From a virus, in the IMG/VR virus record IMGVR_UViG_3300027821_000015, positions 1 through 36,061 of that record: 36,061 nucleotides of DNA. One strand, given 5' to 3'. Below, in pieces: positions 1 to 6,469 of this stretch. The first letter of the stretch is position 1; every line of letters begins with the position of its first letter. Below the pieces are notes generated by a model. That model ran no database searches. It had not been told where the DNA came from and saw only the letters and a program-made list of their open reading frames with translations. The position numbers and the translations under genes are program-made.

Positions 1-18
1 ACGGGCCGGTGACCACCG

Positions 19-540
19 ATGACTGAGCCGCTGGTGATCGAACAGGACCACGAGTTCGACGAGATGGACGGCATCGGCAGTTCAGTGGCCGTGTTCTGGT
101 CGCGTGGCCACGATCACGATGTCGAGGAGTTCATCCGGGCCGTGCTCGATCACTGCCTGAACGAGGGGTCGGACATCCCGGCGATCCGCACCGACGACAG
201 CCCGACCGAGGTGTGGCAGACGGAACTCGACCGGGGTGGCGTGGCCGAGTTCCGGCGGACGGAACATCACAGCCGACCGGTCTCGGACTGGTACCCGGTC
301 ACGGTGCTGGATGTGGAGCGGCGGCCGACGTTCGCCGGCATCAAGTGCATGGTGATCGGGTGCGGCAAGCCATGTGCACGTCCCCGTGAGCCCGCCCGTG
401 CTGTCGTCGGACGTAGACAGCCCATCGGGGCGATGCCCGTACGGTTCTGGCTGTGTCACGAGCACGGCGACCGATTCCCAGGATCGTCGTACCAGGTGTT
501 CCTGGTCCCGATCGAGGCGACAGGGGGCGACCAGTCATGA
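19..540 (+). CDS. Hypothetical protein with C-terminal Cys/His cluster
   Basis: I do not recognise the family of this 173-residue acidic protein. Cysteines at about 110, 115 and 119 followed by a Cys-His-Glu-His stretch at 146-149 could bind a metal ion, which is inference. It opens a rightward run of five genes convergent with the late genes, and its TGA overlaps the next ATG (ATGA), so the two are probably translationally coupled. The start is an ATG with only a weak upstream purine stretch. A TGA at bases 10-12 may be the end of a preceding gene outside the window. Confidence 0.7.
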   Translation: MTEPLVIEQDHEFDEMDGIGSSVAVFWSRGHDHDVEEFIRAVLDHCLNEGSDIPAIRTDDSPTEVWQTELDRGGVAEFRRTEHHSRPVSDWYPVTVLDVERRPTFAGIKCMVIGCGKPCARPREPARAVVGRRQPIGAMPVRFWLCHEHGDRFPGSSYQVFLVPIEATGGDQS

Positions 541-749
541 CCGTGGAGGAGCTACTGGAAGCACTGAACGATCTGCCCGGAGAGATGCCCATAGTTGTCA
601 TGGACGATGGTGCACCGCTGACAGCACGGTGGGCACTGGTCCGCCCGTGGAAGCAGGACGGCTGGCCCCAGCTGGAGCACCCCGTGGAGTCGGACGACGG
701 AGACCACGAAGGATTCGTCCCGGCGCTGGTGCTGTCGGCCGAGGAGTAG
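537..749 (+). CDS. Small acidic hypothetical protein
   Basis: A 70-residue protein starting at the ATG inside an ATGA overlap with the upstream stop. The N-terminus (TVEELLEALNDLPGEMPIVV) resembles the short leucine-zipper-like openings seen in many small actinophage proteins of unknown role. The rest is rich in Asp, Glu and Trp. No catalytic motif is visible. Its tight packing between two other small genes supports it as a real gene in a co-transcribed cluster of non-structural genes. Confidence 0.65.
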   Translation: MTVEELLEALNDLPGEMPIVVMDDGAPLTARWALVRPWKQDGWPQLEHPVESDDGDHEGFVPALVLSAEE

Positions 750-754
750 TCCCC

Positions 755-1135
755 ATGACCGACCTGGCCGAGTTCCTGTCAGCCAGAGTTGCCGAGGACG
801 AGGAGTTTGCATGGGAGGCCGTACAGCGACCCTGGTTTGCGGAGGACAACTTCGTAGATGGCGTTAGCGGTGGCTCGATCGCTCGGTTCGAGATTAAGGC
901 CGATGCTCGGCACGTCGCCCGCTGGGATCCGGCCCGGGTGCTCGCCGAGTGCGCAGCCAAGCGGGCGATCGTCGAGATGCACGTGCGCGGCATACGGGAG
1001 ACCGTCGACCCGGGCCTCGTTCCCGACCTCGACTGCGCCGAGTGCGATCAGCCGTTCCCGTGTCCGACGCTGCGCCTGCTCGCCCAGCCCTACGCCGACC
1101 ATCCCGACTTCGACTCGGCATGGGGTGTCGAGTAG
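755..1135 (+). CDS. DUF6221 family protein
   Basis: A 126-residue protein with the layout of the DUF6221 family as I recall it: a short N-terminal MTDLxEFLxAR segment, a central WDPARVLAE motif (57-65), then AKRAIVEMH, and a C-terminal CPTLRLLAQPYADHPD block (103-118) preceded by a Cys-x2-Cys (94-97). The family is common in Streptomyces and related hosts and their mobile elements; its function is unknown. The ATG is preceded by GAGGAG at 8-nt spacing, which also overlaps the end of the upstream gene. Family assignment is from memory of the motif, not a search. Confidence 0.8.
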   Translation: MTDLAEFLSARVAEDEEFAWEAVQRPWFAEDNFVDGVSGGSIARFEIKADARHVARWDPARVLAECAAKRAIVEMHVRGIRETVDPGLVPDLDCAECDQPFPCPTLRLLAQPYADHPDFDSAWGVE

Positions 1136-1144
1136 TTCCCCATA

Positions 1145-1173
1145 GGGACGCTATCATCGAGCTTATATGTCCC
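1145..1173 (+). promoter_or_regulatory. Possible promoter/operator ahead of lsr2
   Basis: The 61-bp gap before lsr2 is locally AT-rich. GGGAC and GTCCC form an inverted repeat bracketing TATCAT and TTATAT, either of which could serve as a -10 element. No clear -35 is seen. An operator or autoregulation site is inference only. Confidence 0.25.
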
Positions 1174-1196
1174 CACTCAACAAAGGATCATAAGAA

Positions 1197-1505
1197 GTGG
1201 CAAAGATCGAGAAGGTCGTACTCATCGACGACCTGTCCGGTGACGAGGCGGCCGAGTCGATCCGTTTCGGCTTGGACGGCGAGTCATACATGATCGACCT
1301 GTCGGAGGGCAACGCGGTCAGGCTGCGCTCGGCCATCGCCCCGTTCGTGGAGGCCGCCCGGAAGATCAGTAAGGGCAAGGCCGCCGTTCGACCGTCGCGT
1401 ACCGATCGCCAACTCATCCGCGAGTGGGCGACGGCGAACGGGTTGACAGTCCAGAAGCGAGGCAGGATCCCCGAAGACGTGCTCGCCGCCTGGCGATCCC
1501 GGTGA
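1197..1505 (+). CDS. lsr2: Lsr2-like nucleoid-associated protein
   Basis: A 102-residue Lsr2 homologue. Lsr2 is the actinobacterial H-NS analogue: it oligomerises through an N-terminal beta/helix domain and silences AT-rich DNA with a C-terminal domain that inserts an RGR loop in the minor groove. Seen here: the N-terminal dimer region (KVVLIDDLSGDEAAESIRFGLDG), a basic linker (about 58-70), and a C-terminal IREWATANGLTVQKRGRIPEDV segment with RGR at 88-90. Length is close to cellular Lsr2 (about 110). The start is GTG with AAAGGA about 9 nt upstream. The stop overlaps the next start (GTGA). Phage Lsr2 copies are known and may modulate host silencing or protect phage DNA, which is inference here. 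Confidence 0.92.
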   Translation: MAKIEKVVLIDDLSGDEAAESIRFGLDGESYMIDLSEGNAVRLRSAIAPFVEAARKISKGKAAVRPSRTDRQLIREWATANGLTVQKRGRIPEDVLAAWRSR

Positions 1506-1936
1506 TCCCCCTGCGACTCAAGGCTCCGTTGTGGCTGGTCGGCGTCGGGGCCGCGCTGCTCCTGGCGATGTTCGCCATCGCCAGCCAGTTGCCGCCGACC
1601 ACCCGCACGCTGGACGGCAGTCTCACGCTGCGCCACGCCGTCCCCATCGGGGCTCCGGTCGTCGGCAAGGACTACCCCTGCGTCGGAGTCGGCGGGTTCG
1701 ACGACATCCGCGGGGGCGCGACGGTGGTCGTCTACGACGCGGCGGACAAGATCCTGGCCATGGGGCGCCTTGACCCCGGCAGGGCGAACGACGCGACCGG
1801 TGACTGCATCTTCCTGTTCGCCGTGCCGGACGTGCCGACCTCGGACTTCTACCGGGTGGAGGTCGCCCACCGCGGGCAGGTGCCGTTCACGCAACGTCAG
1901 GTCGACGACCATCAGGTGCAGTTGACGCTCGGCTGA
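1502..1936 (+). CDS. Membrane-anchored protein with extracytoplasmic domain
   Basis: A 144-residue protein with one N-terminal membrane segment (about 8-29) and an external beta-rich domain of about 110 residues. Two cysteines (60 and 102) could form a disulfide outside the cell. The domain has the CxGxGGFDDIxxGAxVVVYD...CxFxFxVPDVPxxxFYRVEVxHRG pattern that I recall from many secreted actinobacterial proteins of unknown function. The GTG start lies in a GTGA overlap with the lsr2 stop, so the two are translationally coupled. The function is unknown; surface modification or exclusion of other phages is a guess. The gene ends just before a shared terminator. Confidence 0.75.
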   Translation: MIPLRLKAPLWLVGVGAALLLAMFAIASQLPPTTRTLDGSLTLRHAVPIGAPVVGKDYPCVGVGGFDDIRGGATVVVYDAADKILAMGRLDPGRANDATGDCIFLFAVPDVPTSDFYRVEVAHRGQVPFTQRQVDDHQVQLTLG

Positions 1937-1945
1937 CCGCAACGA

Positions 1946-1984
1946 AGAACGCCCCAGCACCAGGCCCGAGTGCTGGGGCGTTCT
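1946..1984. terminator. Bidirectional intrinsic terminator between convergent operons
   Basis: A perfect 15-bp inverted repeat (AGAACGCCCCAGCAC and its complement) with a 9-nt loop lies 9 bp after the plus-strand stop at 1936 and 21 bp beyond the minus-strand stop at 2006. Short T-rich tails follow on both strands. The position between converging genes fits termination in both directions. Confidence 0.88.
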
Positions 1985-2005
1985 CGTGTCCCCCCGTTGA
2001 TGAGG

Positions 2006-2848
2006 TCAGCCGACCGGGTTCCCGGTCGTGGCCAGCTGGTACACCATGACCCGGCCCTTCGAGGTACGCAGTTCGCCGTGCTCGCTGATGCTGGACTGGT
2101 TGTACGCGCCGGCCTTGAAGTACCAGTCCTCACCGACCTGAGCGATCCGCGTGGTCGTGGACACGGTGCCAGAGGAGTAGGAGACGACGATCTCCTTGCC
2201 GCCGACGCCCGTCTCGATGGTCAGGTCGAACGGCTGCCGGTCCCGGTAGTCGGGATCGAGCGGCAGGATCGTCTTGCCGTCGTTGAAGAACAGGTGCAGG
2301 CCGCGGTAACCGTCCACGCGGTGGATGCGCACCTGACACACGTCGTCGGCCCCGTCGTGGATCTGGGCCAGACTCAGGCTCTTGCGCACCGCGAGGTCTT
2401 CGGTGGACCCCCACAGCCGAGCGGTCATCTTGTGCGGCTTGGACCCGTCGAACGCCGCCTTGGTCCAGCTGGCGTCGGCCATCTGCCGGGCCTCGGTGCG
2501 GGTCCGCTTGCTGTTCGGGGTGGTCACCCCATCGACCGAGGCGGTGAACAGCACGCCCTTGCCACCCTGGTCGGTGGCGACCTCGAACACGCCGGGGACG
2601 AAGCCCTTCCCGCCGCCGATCTTCGGCGGGTACAAGTTCGTCGGGCTACCCTGCGTCCCCGTGGGGAAGGTGATCGTCCAGTTGGCCAGCGCCGGCAGGA
2701 CGTCCACCGGCCGCTCGGTCGTCGGCACGGGTGCAGGCACGGGCGCGGGTACGGGAGCAGGCACCGGGCTCGGAGCTGCCTGCGCCAGCGCGGCGTCCAG
2801 CTTGGCCTCGATGCGGTCCAACTGGTCCAGGTGGATCTGGTCAGCCAT
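2006..2848 (-). CDS. PL7 (alginate lyase 2-like) polysaccharide lyase with N-terminal anchor
   Basis: A 280-residue protein whose C-terminal domain carries all three conserved blocks of polysaccharide lyase family 7: RTEAR (117-121), QIH (162-164) and YFKAGAYNQ (243-251). In the family the Arg/Gln/His and the Tyr of these blocks line the active-site groove and beta-eliminate uronate polymers such as alginate or glucuronan. Residues 1-24 form an amphipathic helix (DQLDRIEAKLDAAL), then a Pro-Val-Pro-Ala repeat linker (about 27-42), a plan suited to tethering the enzyme to a virion or partner. No signal peptide is seen. It is the last gene of the leftward block. The substrate cannot be told from sequence. 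Confidence 0.87.
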   Translation of the reverse strand: MADQIHLDQLDRIEAKLDAALAQAAPSPVPAPVPAPVPAPVPTTERPVDVLPALANWTITFPTGTQGSPTNLYPPKIGGGKGFVPGVFEVATDQGGKGVLFTASVDGVTTPNSKRTRTEARQMADASWTKAAFDGSKPHKMTARLWGSTEDLAVRKSLSLAQIHDGADDVCQVRIHRVDGYRGLHLFFNDGKTILPLDPDYRDRQPFDLTIETGVGGKEIVVSYSSGTVSTTTRIAQVGEDWYFKAGAYNQSSISEHGELRTSKGRVMVYQLATTGNPVG

Positions 2849-2851
2849 GCC

Positions 2852-3079
2852 TCACTCCTGCCCGTCGTCGAAGGTCAGCGTGTAGGAGGTGCCCGGCTCG
2901 AACGGCACCTCGTGGCGCACGCTCATGTAGATCGACAGGCCAGGGGTCCAGCGGGCCCAGTCGGTGTTCACGAGGTTGCCGTCCGCGTCCTTGTAGTCGG
3001 CACCGAACACCACATCGTCCTGCGTGCCGTCGGGGGCCGGGGTCCGCGAGTTACAGCGGACCTTGGCGGTGATCTTCAC
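2852..3079 (-). CDS. Small hypothetical protein
   Basis: A 75-residue protein of predicted beta character (KITAKVRCNSRTP..., ending YTLTFDDGQE). I do not recognise it. The GTG start is inside a GTGA overlap with the deaminase stop and has AGGAG 5 nt upstream, which fixes the start. Placement between the deaminase and the PL7 gene suggests co-transcription. No motif indicates a role. Confidence 0.7.
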   Translation of the reverse strand: MKITAKVRCNSRTPAPDGTQDDVVFGADYKDADGNLVNTDWARWTPGLSIYMSVRHEVPFEPGTSYTLTFDDGQE

Positions 3080-3495
3080 GATGACTCCTTCTCGATCTGT
3101 TCGACGTGCAGTCCGGCATCGCGCAGGCGCGCCACACCGGACCCGTCGCGGTAGGTGAGGTGGTAGTACACGGCCACCAGGCCGGCGTTGATGAGCACGC
3201 CGGCACAGCCCAGGCACGGCCCGTGCGTCGCCACGAGCGAAGCACCTTCGCTCGCCACACCGTGTCGGGCGGCAAAGGCGATGGAGTTCGCCTCGGCGTG
3301 CACGGACTCGGTGCACGGCTGCGCGGGCGTGCACGCGCAGTGCGGCATGCCGGTGGGTGCACCGTTGCGCCCGGTGGACAGGACCCGGCCGTCGCGCACC
3401 AGCACCGCGCCGACCTGGGCTCGATTGCAGGTCGAACGCCGTGCCGCGACGAACGCGTGCGCCAACATCGTCTGCATCTCAGTGGGACGATTCAC
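3076..3495 (-). CDS. dCMP/cytidine deaminase family protein
   Basis: A 139-residue zinc deaminase. The HAE motif (66-68) supplies one zinc ligand and the catalytic Glu; PCLGC (93-97) supplies two cysteine ligands. The substrate-side Asn-rich segment TGRNGAP and extra cysteines (HCACTPAQPC) resemble deoxycytidylate deaminases, which make dUMP for thymidylate synthesis. The start is the GTG of a GTGA overlap with the holin stop; later in-frame ATGs exist at residues 7 and 10. A nucleotide-metabolism enzyme among lysis genes is unusual placement, though such cargo genes are known in phages. Confidence 0.88.
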   Translation of the reverse strand: MNRPTEMQTMLAHAFVAARRSTCNRAQVGAVLVRDGRVLSTGRNGAPTGMPHCACTPAQPCTESVHAEANSIAFAARHGVASEGASLVATHGPCLGCAGVLINAGLVAVYYHLTYRDGSGVARLRDAGLHVEQIEKESS

Positions 3496-3854
3496 GCCAG
3501 TCCCGGATCCCTGCGGTGGCGTCCGTCGGGCCCGTTGGAGATGTACAGGACCCCGGCCGCAGTGAGCACGGCCACGGCGATCTGCACACCCTCCACGCGC
3601 GAGACAGTCCCGTCGCCGAACGCGCTGATCGCCACGACACCACCGGCGGAGATCGCCGACATGATCGCCTTGGTGTAGGCCCAGACCCCGTCGCCGGGCT
3701 GGTTGGCGGCGATCCACACCGTTGCCGCACCGGCGGCGAGCACGCCCATGTTGATGTAGTCGGTCAGGCCGAACGGTTCGCTCGTCAGCAACTGCGGCAG
3801 GACCGCGGAGAAGCAGACACCGAGCAGCTGCACGATGGCCTTGTTGCTATCCAT
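3492..3854 (-). CDS. Holin
   Basis: A 120-residue membrane protein with about four hydrophobic segments (6-24, 35-51, 62-79, 89-105) and a short charged C-terminus (GRHRRDPG). The order and the YINMGVLAAGAATVWIAANxPG...YTKAIM pattern match actinophage holins next to lysins as I recall them. Holins form membrane lesions that release the lysins. AGGAG lies 5 nt before the ATG. It sits immediately downstream of two lysin genes, supporting the call. Confidence 0.82.
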   Translation of the reverse strand: MDSNKAIVQLLGVCFSAVLPQLLTSEPFGLTDYINMGVLAAGAATVWIAANQPGDGVWAYTKAIMSAISAGGVVAISAFGDGTVSRVEGVQIAVAVLTAAGVLYISNGPDGRHRRDPGLA

Positions 3855-3901
3855 GTCGGCTCCTGCGGGTTGCGTGCACGCCCTTCATGGTTGCATGCTG
3901 G

Positions 3902-4333
3902 TCACCCGAGCCGCTCGCGCCAGTCGACCAATCGGTCCATCGCGTCGTCGGCGTACCGCTCCGCACGCTCCCCGGTGCCGTTGTAGGCGCGGAACCCGTC
4001 CCAGACGCCGTGCTCACGGATGTGGCCGGCCAGGATCTCGAAGCCGACCCGCACGTTGGTGGCCCAGTCCCAGCAACCACCGCGGGCGTCGGCGAGCGCT
4101 TGGTAGGCGGGCCAGGTCAACTGGGTCGGCCCGACGCCCTGACTCCCGAGACGGGCGCGGTGCGGTCGCCACGCCTCGTACGCCTCGCGGGTGACCTCGC
4201 CGCCTTTCTCGTAGTAGCCGCCCGTGTCCACGCCGTCGTGGCCCCACACGTTGTGTCCGCCATCGGACTCCTTGAGCAGTAGTACTGCCGCGCACGCCAG
4301 CTCCAGTCCGGCGGCATCCGCCAGTTCGATCAC
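3902..4333 (-). CDS. Lysozyme/transglycosylase-like lysin
   Basis: The 143 residues from the GTG carry a lysozyme-fold pattern: KESDGGHNVWGHDGVDTGG (catalytic Glu candidate at 22), GVGPTQLTWPAYQAL, then a helical region with AYNGTG. The fold cleaves the glycan backbone of peptidoglycan, so it would complement the amidase upstream. The GTG at 4333 has no well-spaced Shine-Dalgarno. A GGAGG at 4357-4353 sits 4 nt before an in-frame ATC (4348) that would give IRPGEVIELAD, so a rare ATC start is possible. No signal sequence is seen; export would depend on the holin. Confidence 0.78.
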   Translation of the reverse strand: MIELADAAGLELACAAVLLLKESDGGHNVWGHDGVDTGGYYEKGGEVTREAYEAWRPHRARLGSQGVGPTQLTWPAYQALADARGGCWDWATNVRVGFEILAGHIREHGVWDGFRAYNGTGERAERYADDAMDRLVDWRERLG

Positions 4334-4375
4334 CTCACCCGGCCGGATGATCCCTCCGGTCGCGAGGGTCGTCCT

Positions 4376-4648
4376 TCAACCACCGGCCGGCGCGGGTGGT
4401 GCAGCAACTTGTGCGCTGCCCAGCTTGGCCTGGATGTCGCGCTGCGTGGCCTGGATCGACAGCAGCAGGTCCCACAGGTCCGTCAGTCGGTCGTGCCCGG
4501 CGCCGGGCACCCGTGCGGGTGCGTTGACGGGATCCTTGATCCCGAGGGTGGTCAGGATCTGGTCGCGGGCGAATCCGACATCGTCCCGGCGGGCCAGGCC
4601 GGCGGTCTCGGTGCGGATCAGTGCGCGGATCTCGTCCAGTGTGGGCAT
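4376..4648 (-). CDS. Putative internal-start short product of the amidase gene (C-terminal domain)
   Basis: Within the amidase gene and in the same frame, ATG at 4648 (residue 191) is preceded by GGAGG with a 5-nt spacer (ACGCC). Translation would yield a 90-residue product containing only the C-terminal helical domain. Internal starts that make free wall-binding or oligomerisation subunits are documented for some endolysins, for example enterococcal Lys170. Whether it is used here is inference. Confidence 0.4.
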   Translation of the reverse strand: MPTLDEIRALIRTETAGLARRDDVGFARDQILTTLGIKDPVNAPARVPGAGHDRLTDLWDLLLSIQATQRDIQAKLGSAQVAAPPAPAGG

Positions 4649-5218
4649 GGCGTCCTCCGTGGTACGGTCGGGGTTGACGAGGTAGCGGGTCACCTGCGTC
4701 CGGAACGCGGGCATGTCGATGCCCGCCGGGTCGATCTTGCGTCCGGCCGGCAGGGCGCACTCGCGGTGGGCGCAGCAGCGGTCGGCCGGCCGGTTCATGC
4801 GCCGCAGTAGTGCGGCGACCAGGCGCGGGTAGCAGTCCAGTTGTGCGGACGTCCAGTCGTAGCGGCCGAACGTCGCAACACCGGTGGACTCGGCTTCGAT
4901 GCCGACGAACGCGCTGTTCAGGTTGGTGAACCCGGCCCAGCGACTCAGGCCGGCGTGCCAGCACTGCCCGGCGGCGATCACGTGGATGGTGCCCGAGCGC
5001 GCCAGGCCCAGATGGGCGAGCGGGCCGTCCAGGTCCGGACGTCCGTCACGCACGACGCCCAGCGACGGGTAGTCCCCGGTCGCAGGACCTGCTGTGTGGT
5101 GCAGGACCACGCCTTCGGCGCCCGTCATCGGGCCGTGTCCACGGCTCTGCCACCCATCGGCCTCGACGACCGGGTAGCCGGTGCTGCGTGCGACGTCGGC
5201 CAGCCACGTCAGCATCAT
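4376..5218 (-). CDS. Endolysin: N-acetylmuramoyl-L-alanine amidase (amidase_2)
   Basis: A 280-residue amidase that would cut the amide bond between muramic acid and the stem peptide. The amidase_2 zinc site is visible: His-His at 40-41 (VLHHTAG), His151 (CCAHREC) and Asp163 (GRKIDPAG), with GIEAE at 107-111 near the expected catalytic region. Residues 190-280 form a separate helical domain (MPTLDEIRALIRTE...LLSIQATQRDIQAKLG) rather than a known wall-binding repeat. The ATG at 5218 overlaps the upstream stop in ATGATG; 5215 is equally possible. An internal ATG at residue 191 has a perfect ribosome-binding site (separate entry). Confidence 0.9.
   Translation of the reverse strand: MMLTWLADVARSTGYPVVEADGWQSRGHGPMTGAEGVVLHHTAGPATGDYPSLGVVRDGRPDLDGPLAHLGLARSGTIHVIAAGQCWHAGLSRWAGFTNLNSAFVGIEAESTGVATFGRYDWTSAQLDCYPRLVAALLRRMNRPADRCCAHRECALPAGRKIDPAGIDMPAFRTQVTRYLVNPDRTTEDAMPTLDEIRALIRTETAGLARRDDVGFARDQILTTLGIKDPVNAPARVPGAGHDRLTDLWDLLLSIQATQRDIQAKLGSAQVAAPPAPAGG
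4649..4658 (-). promoter_or_regulatory. Internal Shine-Dalgarno inside the amidase gene
   Basis: GGAGG at 4658-4654, then ACGCC, then ATG at 4648. The site is as strong as those ahead of the tape measure and HNH genes. It falls exactly at the boundary between the catalytic domain and the C-terminal domain. Confidence 0.45.
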
Positions 5219-5517
5219 GGCGTGCTCCGGCGGGCCTTGATCTGCAACCACAACCGCCAGGTCATGGAGATCGGGATCCCGACGAACACGATCAGTCGTA
5301 ACACCTGGAACGCATCGGAGTCGCCGAACACCAGACGGACCACGGCCAGGTCCAGGACGACGGCAATCGTGGCCATGTAGGCCATCACGTGCTGACCCAT
5401 TTCCGTCTCCCACCAACGCACCCGCATGTGGACGATCACGGACAGCGTGCCCACCAGGGCCGCCCAGATCACGAGGGCATTGCCTGCGTAGCGAACGAGT
5501 TCGACGTGGTCCACCAT
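5215..5517 (-). CDS. Membrane protein of the lysis cassette (three segments)
   Basis: A 100-residue protein with hydrophobic segments at about 13-31, 43-64 and 70-90 and a basic C-terminus (KARRS). It sits directly before the amidase and could be a second holin, antiholin or lysis accessory; the role is inference. The start ATG overlaps the upstream stop (TGATG). Leu73 is encoded by TTA at 5301-5299, a codon that is very rare in Streptomyces and read there by the bldA tRNA. Confidence 0.72.
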   Translation of the reverse strand: MVDHVELVRYAGNALVIWAALVGTLSVIVHMRVRWWETEMGQHVMAYMATIAVVLDLAVVRLVFGDSDAFQVLRLIVFVGIPISMTWRLWLQIKARRSTP

Positions 5518-5732
5518 CACGGACTTCCCTCTCTGTGCGCGCCCCGAGCGATCGCGTCCGCGACCAGCCCGGAGAAGTTGTTGCGGTGTGCGATCCTGCG
5601 CAATTGCTTCCCGAGGTCGACCACCTCGGCGGCCTGTTCGTCCAGCCGGGCCAGCTGCTCGATGGCCTCGACGTTGCGGTCCTCCTGTCGCCGCAACCAT
5701 GTCGGCCGCAACCACTGCCATATCCGTGTCAT
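5517..5732 (-). CDS. Small charged hypothetical protein
   Basis: A 71-residue protein with a Trp-rich N-terminus (MTRIWQWLRPTWLRR) followed by an amphipathic helix (NVEAIEQLARLDEQAAEVVDLGKQL). This resembles small proteins found beside lysis genes in Streptomyces phages; the function is unknown. It begins in an ATGA overlap with the upstream gene and ends in a TGATG overlap with the next, so it lies within a translationally coupled chain of lysis-region genes. Confidence 0.7.
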   Translation of the reverse strand: MTRIWQWLRPTWLRRQEDRNVEAIEQLARLDEQAAEVVDLGKQLRRIAHRNNFSGLVADAIARGAHREGSP

Positions 5733-6016
5733 GTCGGCTCCCCGGGTGGGGCATCCACCTGCACCGGGTCGGTGCTGGCGTCATACAGACCTTGTGCGAC
5801 CTGAGCGGTGATCCTGGCGGCCGGGAGCAATGCTTCGGCCTGCCCCATCGCCTTGAGGGCGATCGTTCGCCACAGGTCCCGCTCTCGCACGGTTTCTCGA
5901 TGCGTGCGAATCGGGATCAGCCAGCCCAGAAGCACCATGACGACGGTCACGGCGAGGAGCCCGACCGCACCACCTTGGGTCACCCAGTCAGGCAGGACGG
6001 GCGGCAGTACGGCCAC
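5729..6016 (-). CDS. Single-pass membrane protein
   Basis: A 95-residue protein with one strong membrane segment (about 15-35) followed by a positively charged junction (PIRTHRETVRERDLW) and a soluble helix. This topology fits a lysis accessory protein such as a holin partner, but the role is not established. The GTG start sits in a TGACGTG junction, one base after the preceding stop, a pattern repeated at four other gene borders in this window. Confidence 0.7.
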   Translation of the reverse strand: MAVLPPVLPDWVTQGGAVGLLAVTVVMVLLGWLIPIRTHRETVRERDLWRTIALKAMGQAEALLPAARITAQVAQGLYDASTDPVQVDAPPGEPT

Positions 6017-6017
6017 G

Positions 6018-6302
6018 TCATTCCCCTGTGAGTTGGTAGCGCTGGTCGAACCCTGCCGCCGGCTCGGCGGACGGCATACCAGCGGCCTTGACCACGTAGT
6101 CGCCCAGGCCGACCACTCCGACTGCTCCGGGCAGCAGCAGCGCCGGTCCGCCGTTGATGGTGAGCAGTAGTCCGCCGGCCCAGGCGTGACACGCGGTGAC
6201 CAGGTCCGGGCGGAACGGGAACACCTCGACGGTCACCGCGGTGTTCGGTGCGCCGTGCTCGTCCAGCGGGTGGCACGTCGCAGGTGGGCTGTCGATCCAC
6301 AT
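6018..6302 (-). CDS. Hypothetical protein
   Basis: A 94-residue protein of unknown family. It has a hydrophobic stretch around 41-72 (AWAGGLLLTINGGPALLLPGAVGVVG) that looks like beta or weak membrane sequence. The ATG overlaps the preceding stop (TGATG) and the stop overlaps into the TGACGTG junction with the next gene. The tight packing supports translation. It lies between the tail-tip gene and the lysis cassette. Confidence 0.65.
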   Translation of the reverse strand: MWIDSPPATCHPLDEHGAPNTAVTVEVFPFRPDLVTACHAWAGGLLLTINGGPALLLPGAVGVVGLGDYVVKAAGMPSAEPAAGFDQRYQLTGE

Positions 6303-6469
6303 CAGGCGGACTCGGTGCGGACCTGCTGCGCGGCGGCCTGCTCATAGCGGGCGGACCACTCGGCGGCCTCGATCTCCAGCTGCGCGATGCGCATACCCAA
6401 CCGGCGCACCACCGCTTGGAGATGCGCGACCTCGACAGCAGAGTCCAGGGTGGGCGTATCAGCGGGCAT
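6302..6469 (-). CDS. Short coiled-coil protein
   Basis: A 55-residue open frame begins at ATG 6469, overlapping the tail-tip stop as TGATG, and stops at 6302, overlapping the next ATG the same way. The sequence is one long predicted helix (VEVAHLQAVVRRLGMRIAQL then EIEAAEWSARYEQAAAQQ). Such small coiled-coil proteins are common just after tail-fibre genes and may assist fibre assembly, which is inference. Overlaps at both ends make it a convincing gene despite its size. Confidence 0.72.
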   Translation of the reverse strand: MPADTPTLDSAVEVAHLQAVVRRLGMRIAQLEIEAAEWSARYEQAAAQQVRTESA

